Shown here: positions 12,101 to 24,078 of the stretch, one piece after another
How positions within the stretch are numbered: the first letter of the stretch is position 1
Layout of the letters: the number at the start of each line of letters is the position of its first letter
Source: Nemertoderma westbladi
Taxonomy: Eukaryota > Xenacoelomorpha > Nemertodermatida > Nemertodermatidae
Direction: 5' to 3'
Assembly (NCBI GenBank): GCA_032718475.1
Contig: JAUCBJ010007562.1
Location: 1 to 64,000 of the forward strand
Length of the DNA: 64,000 nt
Notes under the pieces: model-generated
Databases searched by the model: none
The model's input: the letters and a program-made list of their open reading frames with translations, nothing else
What the model was told of the DNA's origin: nothing
Position numbers and translations under genes: made by a program

Positions 12101-15100
12101 ATGTCAGTGGAACCTTGGTTATGACTTCCGTAAGGGCCAATCAATGTCAGTGGAACCTTTGGTAAGGCTTCCGTAAGGGCCAATCAATGTCAGTGGAACC
12201 TTGGGTACGGCTTCCGTAAGGGCCAATCAATGTCAGTGGAACCTTGGGTAAGGCTTCCGTAAGGGCCAATCAATGTCAGTGGAACCTTGGGTACGGCTTC
12301 CGTAAGGGCCAATCAATGTCAGTGGAACCTTGGTTATGACTTCCGTAAGGGCCAATCAATGTCAGTGGAACCTTGGGTAAGGCTTCCGTAAGTGCCGATC
12401 AATGCAGTGGAACCTTGGGTATGGCTTCCATAAGGGCCAATCAAAGTCAGTGGAACCTTGGGTACAGCTTCCGTGAGGGCCAATCAATGTCAGTGGAACC
12501 TTGGGTATGGCTTCCGTAAGGGCCGATCAATGTGAGTGGAACCTTGGGTATGACTTCCGTAAGGGCCAATCAATGTCAGTGGAACCTTGGGTAAGGCTTC
12601 CGTAAGGGCCGATCAATGTCAGTGGAACCTTGGGTATGGCTTCCGTAAGGGCCAATCAATGTCAGTGGAACCTTGGTTATGGCTTCCGTAAGGGCCGATC
12701 AATGTGAGTGGAACCTTGGGTATGGGCCAATCAATGCAGTGGAACCTTGGGTACGGCTTCCGTAAGGGCCAATCAATGTCAGTGGAACCTTGGTTATGAC
12801 TTCCGTAAGGGCCAATCAATGTCAGTGGAACCTTGGTTATGACTTCCGTAAGGGCCAATCAATGTCAGTGGAACCTTGGGTATGACTTCCGTAAGGGCCA
12901 ATCAATGTCAGTGGAACCTTGGTTATGACTTCCGTAAGGGCCAATCAATGTCAGTGGAACCTTGGTTATGACTTCCGTAAGGGCCAATCAATGTCAGTGG
13001 AACCTTGGTTATGACTTCCGTAAGGGCCAATCAATGTCAGTGGAACCTTGGTTATGACTTCCGTAAGGGCCAATCAATGTCAGTGGAACCTTGGTTATGA
13101 CTTCCGTAAGGGCCGATCAATGTCAGTGGAACCTTGGGTAAGGCTTCCGTAAGGGCCAATCAATGTCAGTGGAACCTTGGTTATGGCTTCCGTAAGGGCC
13201 AATCAATGTCAGTGGAACCTTGGTTATGACTTCCGTAAGGGCCGATCAATGTCAGTGGAACCTTGGGTATGGCTTCCGTAAGGGCCAATCAATGTCAGTG
13301 GAACCTTGGTTATGGCTTCCGTAAGGGCCGATCAATGTCAGTGGAACCTTGGGTACGGCTTCCGTAAGGGCCAATCAATGTCAGTGGAACCTTGGTTATG
13401 ACTTCCGTAAGGGCCAATCAATGTCAGTGGAACCTTGGTTATGACTTCCGTAAGGGCCAATCAATGTCAGTGGAACCTTGGTTATGACTTCCGTAAGGGC
13501 CAATCAATGTCAGTGGAACCTTGGGTACGGCTTCCGTAAGGGCCAATCAATGTCAGTGGAACCTTGGTTATGACTTCCGTAAGGGCCAATCAATGTCAGT
13601 GGAACCTTGGTTATGACTTCCGTAAGGGCCAATCAATGTCAGTGGAACCTTGGTTATGACTTCCGTAAGGGCCGATCAATGTCAGTGGAACCTTGGGTAA
13701 GGCTTCCGTAAGGGCCAATCAATGTCAGTGGAACCTTGGTTATGGCTTCCGTAAGGGCCAATCAATGTCAGTGGAACCTTGGTTATGACTTCCGTAAGGG
13801 CCGATCAATGTCAGTGGAACCTTGGGTATGGCTTCCGTAAGGGCCAATCAATGTCAGTGGAACCTTGGGTAAGGCTTCCGTAAGGGCCGATCAATGTCAG
13901 TGGAACCTTGGGTAAGGCTTCCGTAAGGGCCAATCAATGTCAGTGGAACCTTGGGTAAGGCTTCCGTAAGGGCCAATCAATGTCAGTGGAACCTTGGGTA
14001 AGACTTCCGTAAGGGCCGATCAATGTCAGTGGAACCTTGGTTATGACTTCCGTAAGGGCCGATCAATGTCAGTGGAACCTTGGGTAAGGCTTCCGTAAGT
14101 GCCGATCAATGCAGTGGAACCTTGGGTATGGCTTCCATAAGGGCCAATCAAAGTCAGTGGAACCTTGGGTACAGCTTCCGTGAGGGCCAATCAATGTCAG
14201 TGGAACCTTGGGTATGGCTTCCGTAAGGGCCGATCAATGTGAGTGGAACCTTGGGTATGACTTCCGTAAGGGCCAATCAATGTCAGTGGAACCTTGGGTA
14301 AGGCTTCCGTAAGGGCCGATCAATGTCAGTGGAACCTTGGGTATGGCTTCCGTAAGGGCCAATCAATGTCAGTGGAACCTTGGTTATGGCTTCCGTAAGG
14401 GCCAATCAATGTCAGTGGAACCTTGGGTACGGCTTCCGTAAGGGCCAATCAATGTCAGTGGAACCTTGGTTATGACTTCCGTAAGGGCCAATCAATGTCA
14501 GTGGAACCTTGGTTATGACTTCCGTAAGGGCCAATCAATGTCAGTGGAACCTTGGGTATGACTTCCGTAAGGGCCAATCAATGTCAGTGGAACCTTGGTT
14601 ATGACTTCCGTAAGGGCCAATCAATGTCAGTGGAACCTTGGTTATGACTTCCGTAAGGGCCAATCAATGTCAGTGGAACCTTGGTTATGACTTCCGTAAG
14701 GGCCAATCAATGTCAGTGGAACCTTGGGTAAGGCTTCCGTAAGGGCCAATCAATGTCAGTGGAACCTTGGGTAAGGCTTCCGTAAGGGCCGATCAATGTC
14801 AGTGGAACCTTGGTTATGACTTCCGTAAGGGCCAATCAATGTCAGTGGAACCTTGGGTAAGGCTTCCGTAAGGGCCAATCAATGTCAGTGGAACCTTGGT
14901 TATGACTTCCGTAAGGGCCAATCAATGTCAGTGGAACCTTGGTTATGACTTCCGTAAGGGCCAATCAATGTCAGTGGAACCTTGGTTATGACTTCCGTAA
15001 GGGCCAATCAATGTCAGTGGAACCTTGGTTATGACTTCCGTAAGGGCCAATCAATGTCAGTGGAACCTTGGGTAAGGCTTCCGTAAGGGCCGATCAATGT

Positions 15101-18100
15101 CAGTGGAACCTTGGTTATGACTTCCGTAAGGGCCAATCAATGTCAGTGGAACCTTGGGTACGGCTTCCGTAAGGGCCGATCAATGTCAGTGGAACCTTGG
15201 GTAAGGCTTCCGTAAGGGCCAATCAATGTCAGTGGAACCTTGGTTATGACTTCCGTAAGGGCCAATCAATGTCAGTGGAACCTTGGTTATGACTTCCGTA
15301 AGGGCCAATCAATGTCAGTGGAACCTTGGGTACGGCTTCCGTAAGGGCCAATCAATGTCAGTGGAACCTTGGTTATGACTTCCGTAAGGGCCAATCAATG
15401 TCAGTGGAACCTTGGTTATGACTTCCGTAAGGGCCAATCAATGTCAGTGGAACCTTGGGTACGGCTTCCGTAAGGGCCGATCAATGTCAGTGGAACCTTG
15501 GGTAAGGCTTCCGTAAGGGCCAATCAATGTCAGTGGAACCTTGGTTATGACTTCCGTAAGGGCCAATCAATGTCAGTGGAACCTTGGTTATGACTTCCGT
15601 AAGGGCCGATCAATGTCAGTGGAACCTTGGGTAAGGCTTCCGTAAGGGCCGATCAATGTCAGTGGAACCTTGGTTATGACTTCCGTAAGGGCCGATCAAT
15701 GTCAGTGGAACCTTGGTTACGGCTTCCGTAAGGGCCAATCAATGTCAGTGGAACCTTGGTTATGACTTCCGTAAGGGCCAATCAATGTCAGTGGAACCTT
15801 GGGTAAGGCTTCCGTAAGTGCCGATCAATGTCAGTGGAACCTTGGGTACGGCTTCCGTAAGGGCCGATCAATGTCAGTGGAACCTTGGGTACGGCTTCCG
15901 TAAGTGCCGATCAATGTCAGTGGAACCTTGGTTATGACTTCCGTAAGGGCCAATCAATGTCAGTGGAACCTTGGGTAAGGCTTCCGTAAGGGCCAATCAA
16001 TGTCAGTGGAACCTTGGGTAAGGCTTCCGTAAGGGCCAATCAATGTCAGTGGAACCTTGGGTAAGGCTTCCGTAAGGGCCAATCAATGTCAGTGGAACCT
16101 TGGGTAAGGCTTCCGTAAGGGCCAATCAATGTCAGTGGAACCTTGGTTATGACTTCCGTAAGGGCCAATCAATGTCAGTGGAACCTTGGTTATGACTTCC
16201 GTAAGGGCCAATCAATGTCAGTGGAACCTTGGTTATGACTTCCGTAAGGGCCAATCAATGTCAGTGGAACCTTGGTTATGACTTCCGTAAGGGCCGATCA
16301 ATGTCAGTGGAACCTTGGGTAAGGCTTCCGTAAGGGCCAATCAATGTCAGTGGAACCTTGGGTAAGGCTTCCGTAAGGGCCAATCAATGTCAGTGGAACC
16401 TTGGTTATGACTTCCGTAAGGGCCAATCAATGTCAGTGGAACCTTGGGTACGGCTTCCGTAAGGGCCAATCAATGTCAGTGGAACCTTGGTTATGACTTC
16501 CGTAAGGGCCGATCAATGTCAGTGGAACCTTGGTTATGACTTCCGTAAGGGCCGATCAATGTCAGTGGAACCTTGGTTATGACTTCCGTAAGGGCCGATC
16601 AATGTCAGTGGAACCTTGGGTAAGGCTTCCGTAAGGGCCGATCAATGTCAGTGGAACCTTGGTTATGACTTCCGTAAGGGCCAATCAATGTCAGTGGAAC
16701 CTTGGGTAAGGCTTCCGTAAGGGCCAATCAATGTCAGTGGAACCTTGGTTATGACTTCCGTAAGGGCCAATCAATGTCAGTGGAACCTTGGTTATGACTT
16801 CCGTAAGGGCCGATCAATGTCAGTGGAACCTTGGGTAAGGCTTCCGTAAGGGCCGATCAATGTCAGTGGAACCTTGGTTATGACTTCCGTAAGGGCCGAT
16901 CAATGTCAGTGGAACCTTGGGTACGGCTTCCGTAAGGGCCGATCAATGTCAGTGGAACCTTGGGTACGGCTTCCGTAAGGGCCAATCAATGTCAGTGGAA
17001 CCTTGGTTATGACTTCCGTAAGGGCCAATCAATGTCAGTGGAACCTTGGTTATGACTTCCGTAAGGGCCAATCAATGTCAGTGGAACCTTGGGTAAGGCT
17101 TCCGTAAGGGCCGATCAATGTCAGTGGAACCTTGGGTAAGGCTTCCGTAAGGGCCAATCAATGTCAGTGGAACCTTGGTTATGACTTCCGTAAGGGCCAA
17201 TCAATGTCAGTGGAACCTTGGTTATGACTTCCGTAAGGGCCAATCAATGTCAGTGGAACCTTGGTTATGGCTTCCGTAAGGGCCGATCAATGTCAGTGGA
17301 ACCTTGGGTAAGGCTTCCGTAAGGGCCAATCAATGTCAGTGGAACCTTGGGTAAGGCTTCCGTAAGGGCCGATCAATGTCAGTGGAACCTTGGTTACGGC
17401 TTCCGTAAGGGCCAATCAATGTCAGTGGAACCTTGGTTATGACTTCCGTAAGGGCCAATCAATGTCAGTGGAACCTTGGGTAAGGCTTCCGTAAGGGCCG
17501 ATCAATGTCAGTGGAACCTTGGGTACGGCTTCCGTAAGGGCCGATCAATGTCAGTGGAACCTTGGTTATGACTTCCGTAAGGGCCAATCAATGTCAGTGG
17601 AACCTTGGGTAAGGCTTCCGTAAGGGCCAATCAATGTCAGTGGAACCTTGGGTAAGGCTTCCGTAAGGGCCAATCAATGTCAGTGGAACCTTGGGTAAGG
17701 CTTCCGTAAGGGCCAATCAATGTCAGTGGAACCTTGGGTAAGGCTTCCGTAAGGGCCAATCAATGTCAGTGGAACCTTGGTTATGACTTCCGTAAGGGCC
17801 AATCAATGTCAGTGGAACCTTGGGTAAGGCTTCCGTAAGGGCCAATCAATGTCAGTGGAACCTTGGGTAAGCTTCCGTAAGGGCCGATCAATGTCAGTGG
17901 AACCTTGGGTAAGGCTTCCGTAAGGGCCAATCAATGTCAGTGGAACCTTGGTTATGACTTCCGTAAGGGCCAATCAATGTCAGTGGAACCTTGGGTACAG
18001 GCTTCCGTAAGGGCCGATCAATGTCAGTGGAACCTTGGGTAAGGCTTCCGTAAGGGCCAATCAATGTCAGTGGAACCTTGGGTAAGGCTTCCGTAAGGGC

Positions 18101-21100
18101 CAATCAATGTCAGTGGAACCTTGGGTACGGCTTCCGTAAGGGCCGATCAATGTCAGTGGAACCTTGGGTACGGCTTCCGTAAGGGCCGATCAATGTCAGT
18201 GGAACCTTGGGTAAGGCTTCCGTAAGGGCCAATCAATGTCAGTGGAACCTTGGGTAAGGCTTCCGTAAGGGCCGATCAATGTCAGTGGAACCTTGGGTAA
18301 GGCTTCCGTAAGGGCCGATCAATGTCAGTGGAACCTTGGGTAAGGCTTCCGTAAGGGCCGATCAATGTCAGTGGAACCTTGGTTATGACTTCCGTAAGGG
18401 CCAATCAATGTCAGTGGAACCTTGGGTAAGGCTTCCGTAAGGGCCGATCAATGTCAGTGGAACCTTGGGTAAGGCTTCCGTAAGGGCCAATCAATGTCAG
18501 TGGAACCTTGGGTACGGCTTCCGTAAGGGCCGATCAATGTCAGTGGAACCTTGGTTATGACTTCCGTAAGGGCCAATCAATGTCAGTGGAACCTTGGGTA
18601 AGGCTTCCGTAAGGGCCAATCAATGTCAGTGGAACCTTGGGTACGGCTTCCGTAAGGGCCGATCAATGTCAGTGGAACCTTGGTTATGACTTCCGTAAGG
18701 GCCAATCAATGTCAGTGGAACCTTGGGTAAGGCTTCCGTAAGGGCCGATCAATGTCAGTGGAACCTTGGGTAAGGCTTCCGTAAGGGCCAATCAATGTCA
18801 GTGGAACCTTGGGTACAGCTTCCGTAAGGGCCGATCAATGTCAGTGGAACCTTGGGTAAGGCTTCCGTAAGGGCCAATCAATGTCAGTGGAACCTTGGGT
18901 AAGGCTTCCGTAAGGGCCAATCAATGTCAGTGGAACCTTGGGTACGGCTTCCGTAAGGGCCGATCAATGTCAGTGGAACCTTGGTTACGGCTTCCGTAAG
19001 GGCCGATCAATGTCAGTGGAACCTTGGGTAAGGCTTCCGTAAGGGCCAATCAATGTCAGTGGAACCTTGGGTAAGGCTTCCGTAAGGGCCGATCAATGTC
19101 AGTGGAACCTTGGGTAAGGCTTCCGTAAGGGCCGATCAATGTCAGTGGAACCTTGGGTAAGGCTTCCGTAAGGGCCGATCAATGTCAGTGGAACCTTGGT
19201 TATGACTTCCGTAAGGGCCAATCAATGTCAGTGGAACCTTGGGTAAGGCTTCCGTAAGGGCCAATCAATGTCAGTGGAACCTTGGGTACGGCTTCCGTAA
19301 GGGCCGATCAATGTCAGTGGAACCTTGGTTATGACTTCCGTAAGGGCCAATCAATGTCAGTGCAACCTTGGGTAAGGCTTCCGTAAGGGTCGATCAATGT
19401 CAGTGGAACCTTGGGTAAGGCTTCCGTAAGTGCCAATCAATGTCAGTGGAACCTTGGGTAAGGCTTCCGTAAGGGCCGATCAATGTCAGTGGAACCTTGG
19501 GTAAGGCTTCCGTAAGGGCCGATCAATGTCAGTGGAACCTTGGGTAAGGCTTCCGTAAGGGCCAATCAATGTCAGTGGAACCTTGGGTATGGCTTCCGTA
19601 AGGGCCGATCAATGTCAGTGGAACCTTGGGTAAGGCTTCCGTAAGTGCCAATCAATGTCAGTGGAACCTTGGGTAAGGCTTCCGTAAGGGCCGATCAATG
19701 TCAGTGGAACCTTGGGTAAGGCTTCCGTAAGGGCCGATCAATGTCAGTGGAACCTTGGGTAAGGCTTCCATAAGGGCCAATCAATGTCAGTGGAACCTTG
19801 GGTAAAGCTTCCTTCCGTAAGGGCCGATCAAAGTCAGTGGAACCTTGGGTACTGCTTCCTTATGGGCCAATCAATGTCAGTGGAACCTTGGGTAAGGCTT
19901 CCGTAAGGGCCGATCAATGTCAGTGGAACCTTGGGTAAGGCTTCCATAAGGGCCGATCAATGTGAGCGGAACCTTGGGTACGGCCGGCTTCCGTAAGGGC
20001 CGATCAAAGTCAGTGGAACCTTGGGTACGGCCGGCTTCCGTAAGGGCCGATCAAAGTCAGTGGAACCTTGGGTACAGCTTCCGTAAGGGCCAATCAATGT
20101 CAGTGGAACCTTGGGTAAGGCTTCCGTAAGGGCCAATCAATGTCAGTGGAACCTTGGGTACGGCCGGCTTCCGTAAGGGCCGATCAAAGTCAGTGGAACC
20201 TTGGGTACGGCCGGCTTCCGTAAGGGCCGATCAAAGTCAGTGGAACCTTGGGTACGGCCGGCTTCCGTAAGGGCCGATCAAAGTCAGTGGAACCTTGGGT
20301 ACAGCTTCCGTAAGGGCCGATCAAAGTCAGTGGAACCTTGGGTACTGCTTCCATAAGGGCCAATCAATCTCAGTGGAACCTTGGGTACGGCTTCCGTAAG
20401 GGCCGATCAATGTCAGTGGAACCTTGGGTATGGCTTCCGTAAGGGCCAATCAATGTCAGTGGAACCTTGGGTAAGGCTTCCGTAAGGGCCGATCAATGTC
20501 AGTGGAAGCTTGGGTACGGCCGGCTTCCGTAAGGGCCGATCAAAGTCAGTGGAACCTTGGGTACGGCCGGCTTCCGTAAGGGCCGATCAAAGTCAGTGGA
20601 ACCTTGGGTACGGCCGGCTTCCGTAAGGGCCGATCAAAGTCAGTGGAACCTTGGGTACGGCCGGCTTCCGTAAGGGCCGATCAAAGTCAGTGGAACCTTG
20701 GGTACTGCTTCCATAAGGGCCAATCAATCTCAGTGGAACCTTGGGTACGGCTTCTGTAAGGGCCGATCAATGTCAGTGGAACCTTGGGTATGGCTTCCGT
20801 AAGGGCCGATCAAAGTCAGTGGAACCTTGGGTAAGGCTTCCGTAAGGGCCAATCAATCTCAGTGGAACCTTGGGTACGGCTTCCGTAAGGGCCGATCAAT
20901 GTCAGTGGAACCTTGGGTATGGCTTCCGTAAGGGCCGATCAAAGTCAGTGGAACCTTGGGTAAGGCTTCCGTAAGGGCCAATCAATGTCAGTGGAACCTT
21001 GGGTATGACTTCTGTAAGGGCCAATCAATGTCAGTGGAACCTTGGGTAAGGCTTCCGTAAGGGCCGATCAATGTCAGTGGAACCTTGGGTAAGGCTTCCG

Positions 21101-23190
21101 TAAGGGCCGATCAATGTCAGTGGAACCTTGGGTAAGGCTTCCGTAAGGGCCGATCAATGTCAGTGGAACCTTGGTTATGACTTCCGTAAGGGCCAATCAA
21201 TGTCAGTGGAACCTTGGGTAAGGCTTCCGTAAGGGCCAATCAATGTCAGTGGAACCTTGGGTACGGCTTCCGTAAGGGCCGATCAATGTCAGTGGAACCT
21301 TGGTTATGACTTCCGTAAGGGCCAATCAATGTCAGTGCAACCTTGGGTAAGGCTTCCGTAAGGGTCGATCAATGTCAGTGGAACCTTGGGTAAGGCTTCC
21401 GTAAGTGCCAATCAATGTCAGTGGAACCTTGGGTAAGGCTTCCGTAAGGGCCGATCAATGTCAGTGGAACCTTGGGTAAGGCTTCCGTAAGGGCCGATCA
21501 ATGTCAGTGGAACCTTGGGTAAGGCTTCCGTAAGGGCCAATCAATGTCAGTGGAACCTTGGGTATGGCTTCCGTAAGGGCCGATCAATGTCAGTGGAACC
21601 TTGGGTAAGGCTTCCGTAAGTGCCAATCAATGTCAGTGGAACCTTGGGTAAGGCTTCCGTAAGGGCCAATCAATGTCAGTGGAACCTTGGGTAAGGCTTC
21701 CGTAAGGGCCGATCAATGTCAGTGGAACCTTGGGTAAGGCTTCCATAAGGGCCAATCAATGTCAGTGGAACCTTGGGTAAAGCTTCCTTCCGTAAGGGCC
21801 GATCAAAGTCAGTGGAACCTTGGGTACTGCTTCCTTATGGGCCAATCAATGTCAGTGGAACCTTGGGTAAGGCTTCCGTAAGGGCCGATCAATGTCAGTG
21901 GAACCTTGGGTAAGGCTTCCATAAGGGCCGATCAATGTGAGCGGAACCTTGGGTACGGCCGGCTTCCGTAAGGGCCGATCAAAGTCAGTGGAACCTTGGG
22001 TACGGCCGGCTTCCGTAAGGGCCGATCAAAGTCAGTGGAACCTTTGGGTACAGCTTCCGTAAGGGCCAATCAATGTCAGTGGAACCTTGGGTAAGGCTTC
22101 CGTAAGGGCCAATCAATGTCAGTGGAACCTTGGGTACGGCCGGCTTCCGTAAGGGCCGATCAAAGTCAGTGGAACCTTGGGTACGGCCGGCTTCCGTAAG
22201 GGCCGATCAAAGTCAGTGGAACCTTGGGTACGGCCGGCTTCCGTAAGGGCCGATCAAAGTCAGTGGAACCTTGGGTACAGCTTCCGTAAGGGCCGATCAA
22301 AGTCAGTGGAACCTTGGGTACTGCTTCCATAAGGGCCAATCAATCTCAGTGGAACCTTGGGTACGGCTTCCGTAAGGGCCGATCAATGTCAGTGGAACCT
22401 TGGGTATGGCTTCCGTAAGGGCCAATCAATGTCAGTGGAACCTTGGGTAAGGCTTCCGTAAGGGCCGATCAATGTCAGTGGAAGCTTGGGTACGGCCGGC
22501 TTCCGTAAGGGCCGATCAAAGTCAGTGGAACCTTGGGTACGGCCGGCTTCCGTAAGGGCCGATCAAAGTCAGTGGAACCTTGGGTACGGCCGGCTTCCGT
22601 AAGGGCCGATCAAAGTCAGTGGAACCTTGGGTACGGCCGGCTTCCGTAAGGGCCGATCAAAGTCAGTGGAACCTTGGGTACTGCTTCCATAAGGGCCAAT
22701 CAATCTCAGTGGAACCTTGGGTACGGCTTCTGTAAGGGCCGATCAATGTCAGTGGAACCTTGGGTATGGCTTCCGTAAGGGCCAATCAAAGTCAGTGGAA
22801 CCTTGGGTAAGGCTTCCGTAAGGGCCAATCAATCTCAGTGGAACCTTGGGTACGGCTTCCGTAAGGGCCGATCAATGTCAGTGGAACCTTGGGCATGGCT
22901 TCCGTAAGGGCCGATCAAAGTCAGTGGAACCTTGGGTAAGGCTTCCGTAAGGGCCAATCAATGTCAGTGGAACCTTGGGTATGACTTCTGTAAGGGCCAA
23001 TCAATGTCAGTGGAACCTTGGGTAAGGCTTCCGTAAGGGCCAATCAATGTCAGTGGAACCTTGGGTAAGGCTTCCGTAAGGGCCGATCAATGTCAGTGGA
23101 ACCTTGGGTAAGGCTTCCCGTAAGGGCCGATCAATTTCAGTGGAACCTTGGGTAAGGCTTCCCGTAAGGGCCGATCAATGGGCAGAAAAT
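3190..23190. repeat. 43-bp satellite array, ~465 units (20 kb)
   Basis: The unit reads GTCAGTGGAACCTTGGGTAA followed by GGCTTCCGTAAGGGCC and then GATCAAT or AATCAAT. Main variants are GGGTAAGGC, GGGTACGGC, GGGTATGGC and GGTTATGAC in the middle, and CGATCAAT versus CAATCAAT at the end. A 47-bp type with an extra CGGC (GGTACGGCCGGC) is confined to about 19970-22700. Rare short units have lost part of the sequence, for example near 11526 and 12720. The period is not a multiple of three and open frames are short, so coding is unlikely. There are no unique spacers. The array ends in two divergent units at about 23150-23230. Confidence 0.97.
19050..23000. repeat. Tandem higher-order duplication, 1975-bp period
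   Basis: Rare variants recur at a fixed distance inside the 43-bp array: TGCAACCTTGG at 19361 and 21336, GGTAAAGCTTCCTTCC at 19801 and 21776 (offset 1975), then AGTGGAAGCTTGGG at 20501 and 22477 and GGTATGACTTCTG at 21001 and 22977 (offset 1976). The one-base change in offset is explained by an extra T near 22043 in the second copy. The two copies are adjacent. Confidence 0.9.
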
Positions 23191-23442
23191 GGGTACGGCT
23201 TCCGTAAGGGCCGATCAATGGGCCGAAAGTGGGGGTTCGTGTTGTTGGGAATCGTAAGTGGAACCCGCTGAGGACTTAGCTTTGGCTAACTAGCCCCAGA
23301 GCGCTTGCCCACAGAGTGCCTGTCCACTGGCTACTTAGTTCGTCCCAGGACCGACTATTTAGTTTTGGTTTTTAGTTAGTCCCCATACGCTTTGACTCTG
23401 TCGGTTATGGTGGTGCTTGTGCACTGTGTCCGCTGGCTAATG
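23191..23442. other. Unique spacer after the 43-bp array
   Basis: After two decayed repeat units, about 200 bases of unassigned sequence follow. They hold short CTTAG/TTAGT words and no supported gene. Confidence 0.4.
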
Positions 23443-23470
23443 GTAATAGTAATAGTAATAGTAATAGTAA
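23443..23470. repeat. TAATAG microsatellite
   Basis: About four to five TAATAG units lie directly downstream (minus-strand sense) of an RT fragment. Read on the minus strand they extend the open frame as a run of leucines after GDTLAP, so the hexanucleotide seems to have expanded in or replaced RT coding sequence. Confidence 0.85.
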
Positions 23471-23680
23471 TGGTGCTAATGTGTCACCTTGCAGTACGCC
23501 AGCCAGGATTGAGAAAAACTCAGTTTCACCATCTGGTGAGAGTACCTGCGCTTCTGTGTCACAATATAGCAATCCAATGCCAGCAACAATTACTTCTGGT
23601 ATTCCATAAGCTCTTAGGATTTCAAGCATTTTACCTCTATGGATGGAGTCGAATGCCTTCTTGAAGTCCACAAAAGTCAA
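23471..23680 (-). pseudogene. Non-LTR retrotransposon RT fragment (motifs A-B)
   Basis: The minus strand encodes FVDFKKAFDSIHRGKMLEIL, then YGIPE, a DGETEFF block and GVLQGDTLAP. These are RT motif A (with the first catalytic aspartate) and the following region, of the same general clade as the element at 569-2225 but a different family. The fragment is cut at both ends by simple repeats: a 24-bp minisatellite at 23681 and TAATAG units at 23470. The FADD box, thumb and endonuclease are missing, so it cannot be functional. Confidence 0.8.
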
Positions 23681-24024
23681 GGGCGCTACCCTAGGGTAGG
23701 AATGGGCGCTACCCTAGGGTAGGGATGGGCGCTACCCTATGATAGGGAAGAGCGCTACCCTAGGGTAGGGAAGGGCTAGGGAAGGGCGCTACCCTAGGAT
23801 AGGGATGGGCGCTACCCTATGGTAGGGAAGGGCGCTACCTAGGGTAGGGATGGGCGCTACCCTAGGGTAGGGATGGGCGCTACCCTATGGTAGGGATGGG
23901 CGCTACCATATGGTAGGGATGGGCGCTACCCCAGGGTAGGGATGGGCGCTACCTAGGGTAGGGATGGGCGCTACCCTATGGTAGGGATGGGCGCTACCCT
24001 AGGGTAGGGATAGGCGCTAACCTA
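23681..24024. repeat. 24-bp minisatellite, ~14 copies
   Basis: The unit is GATGGGCGCTACCCTAGGG plus TAGGG. It contains the palindrome CTACCCTAGGGTAG, often altered to CCCTATGGTAG, and three G-tracts. Some units lack a C (GCTACCTAGGG) and one is truncated near 23768-23778. TAGGG words recall telomere repeats, but the array is not TTAGGG. Confidence 0.9.
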
Positions 24025-24078
24025 TCACACGTTTTGCTCCCAATAATTATACTGAACCTCATTTTATCAACTTAATGT

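Noticed and set aside
11428-18103. Minus-strand frames of 69-79 codons in the 43-bp array (LTLIGPYGS-type repeats)
   Set aside because: 43 is not a multiple of three. These frames occur only where indel units happen to bypass stops.
23681-24024. Telomeric or interstitial telomere repeat
   Set aside because: The unit has TAGGG words but is a 24-bp minisatellite with GGGCGCTAC and not TTAGGG or another known telomere repeat.
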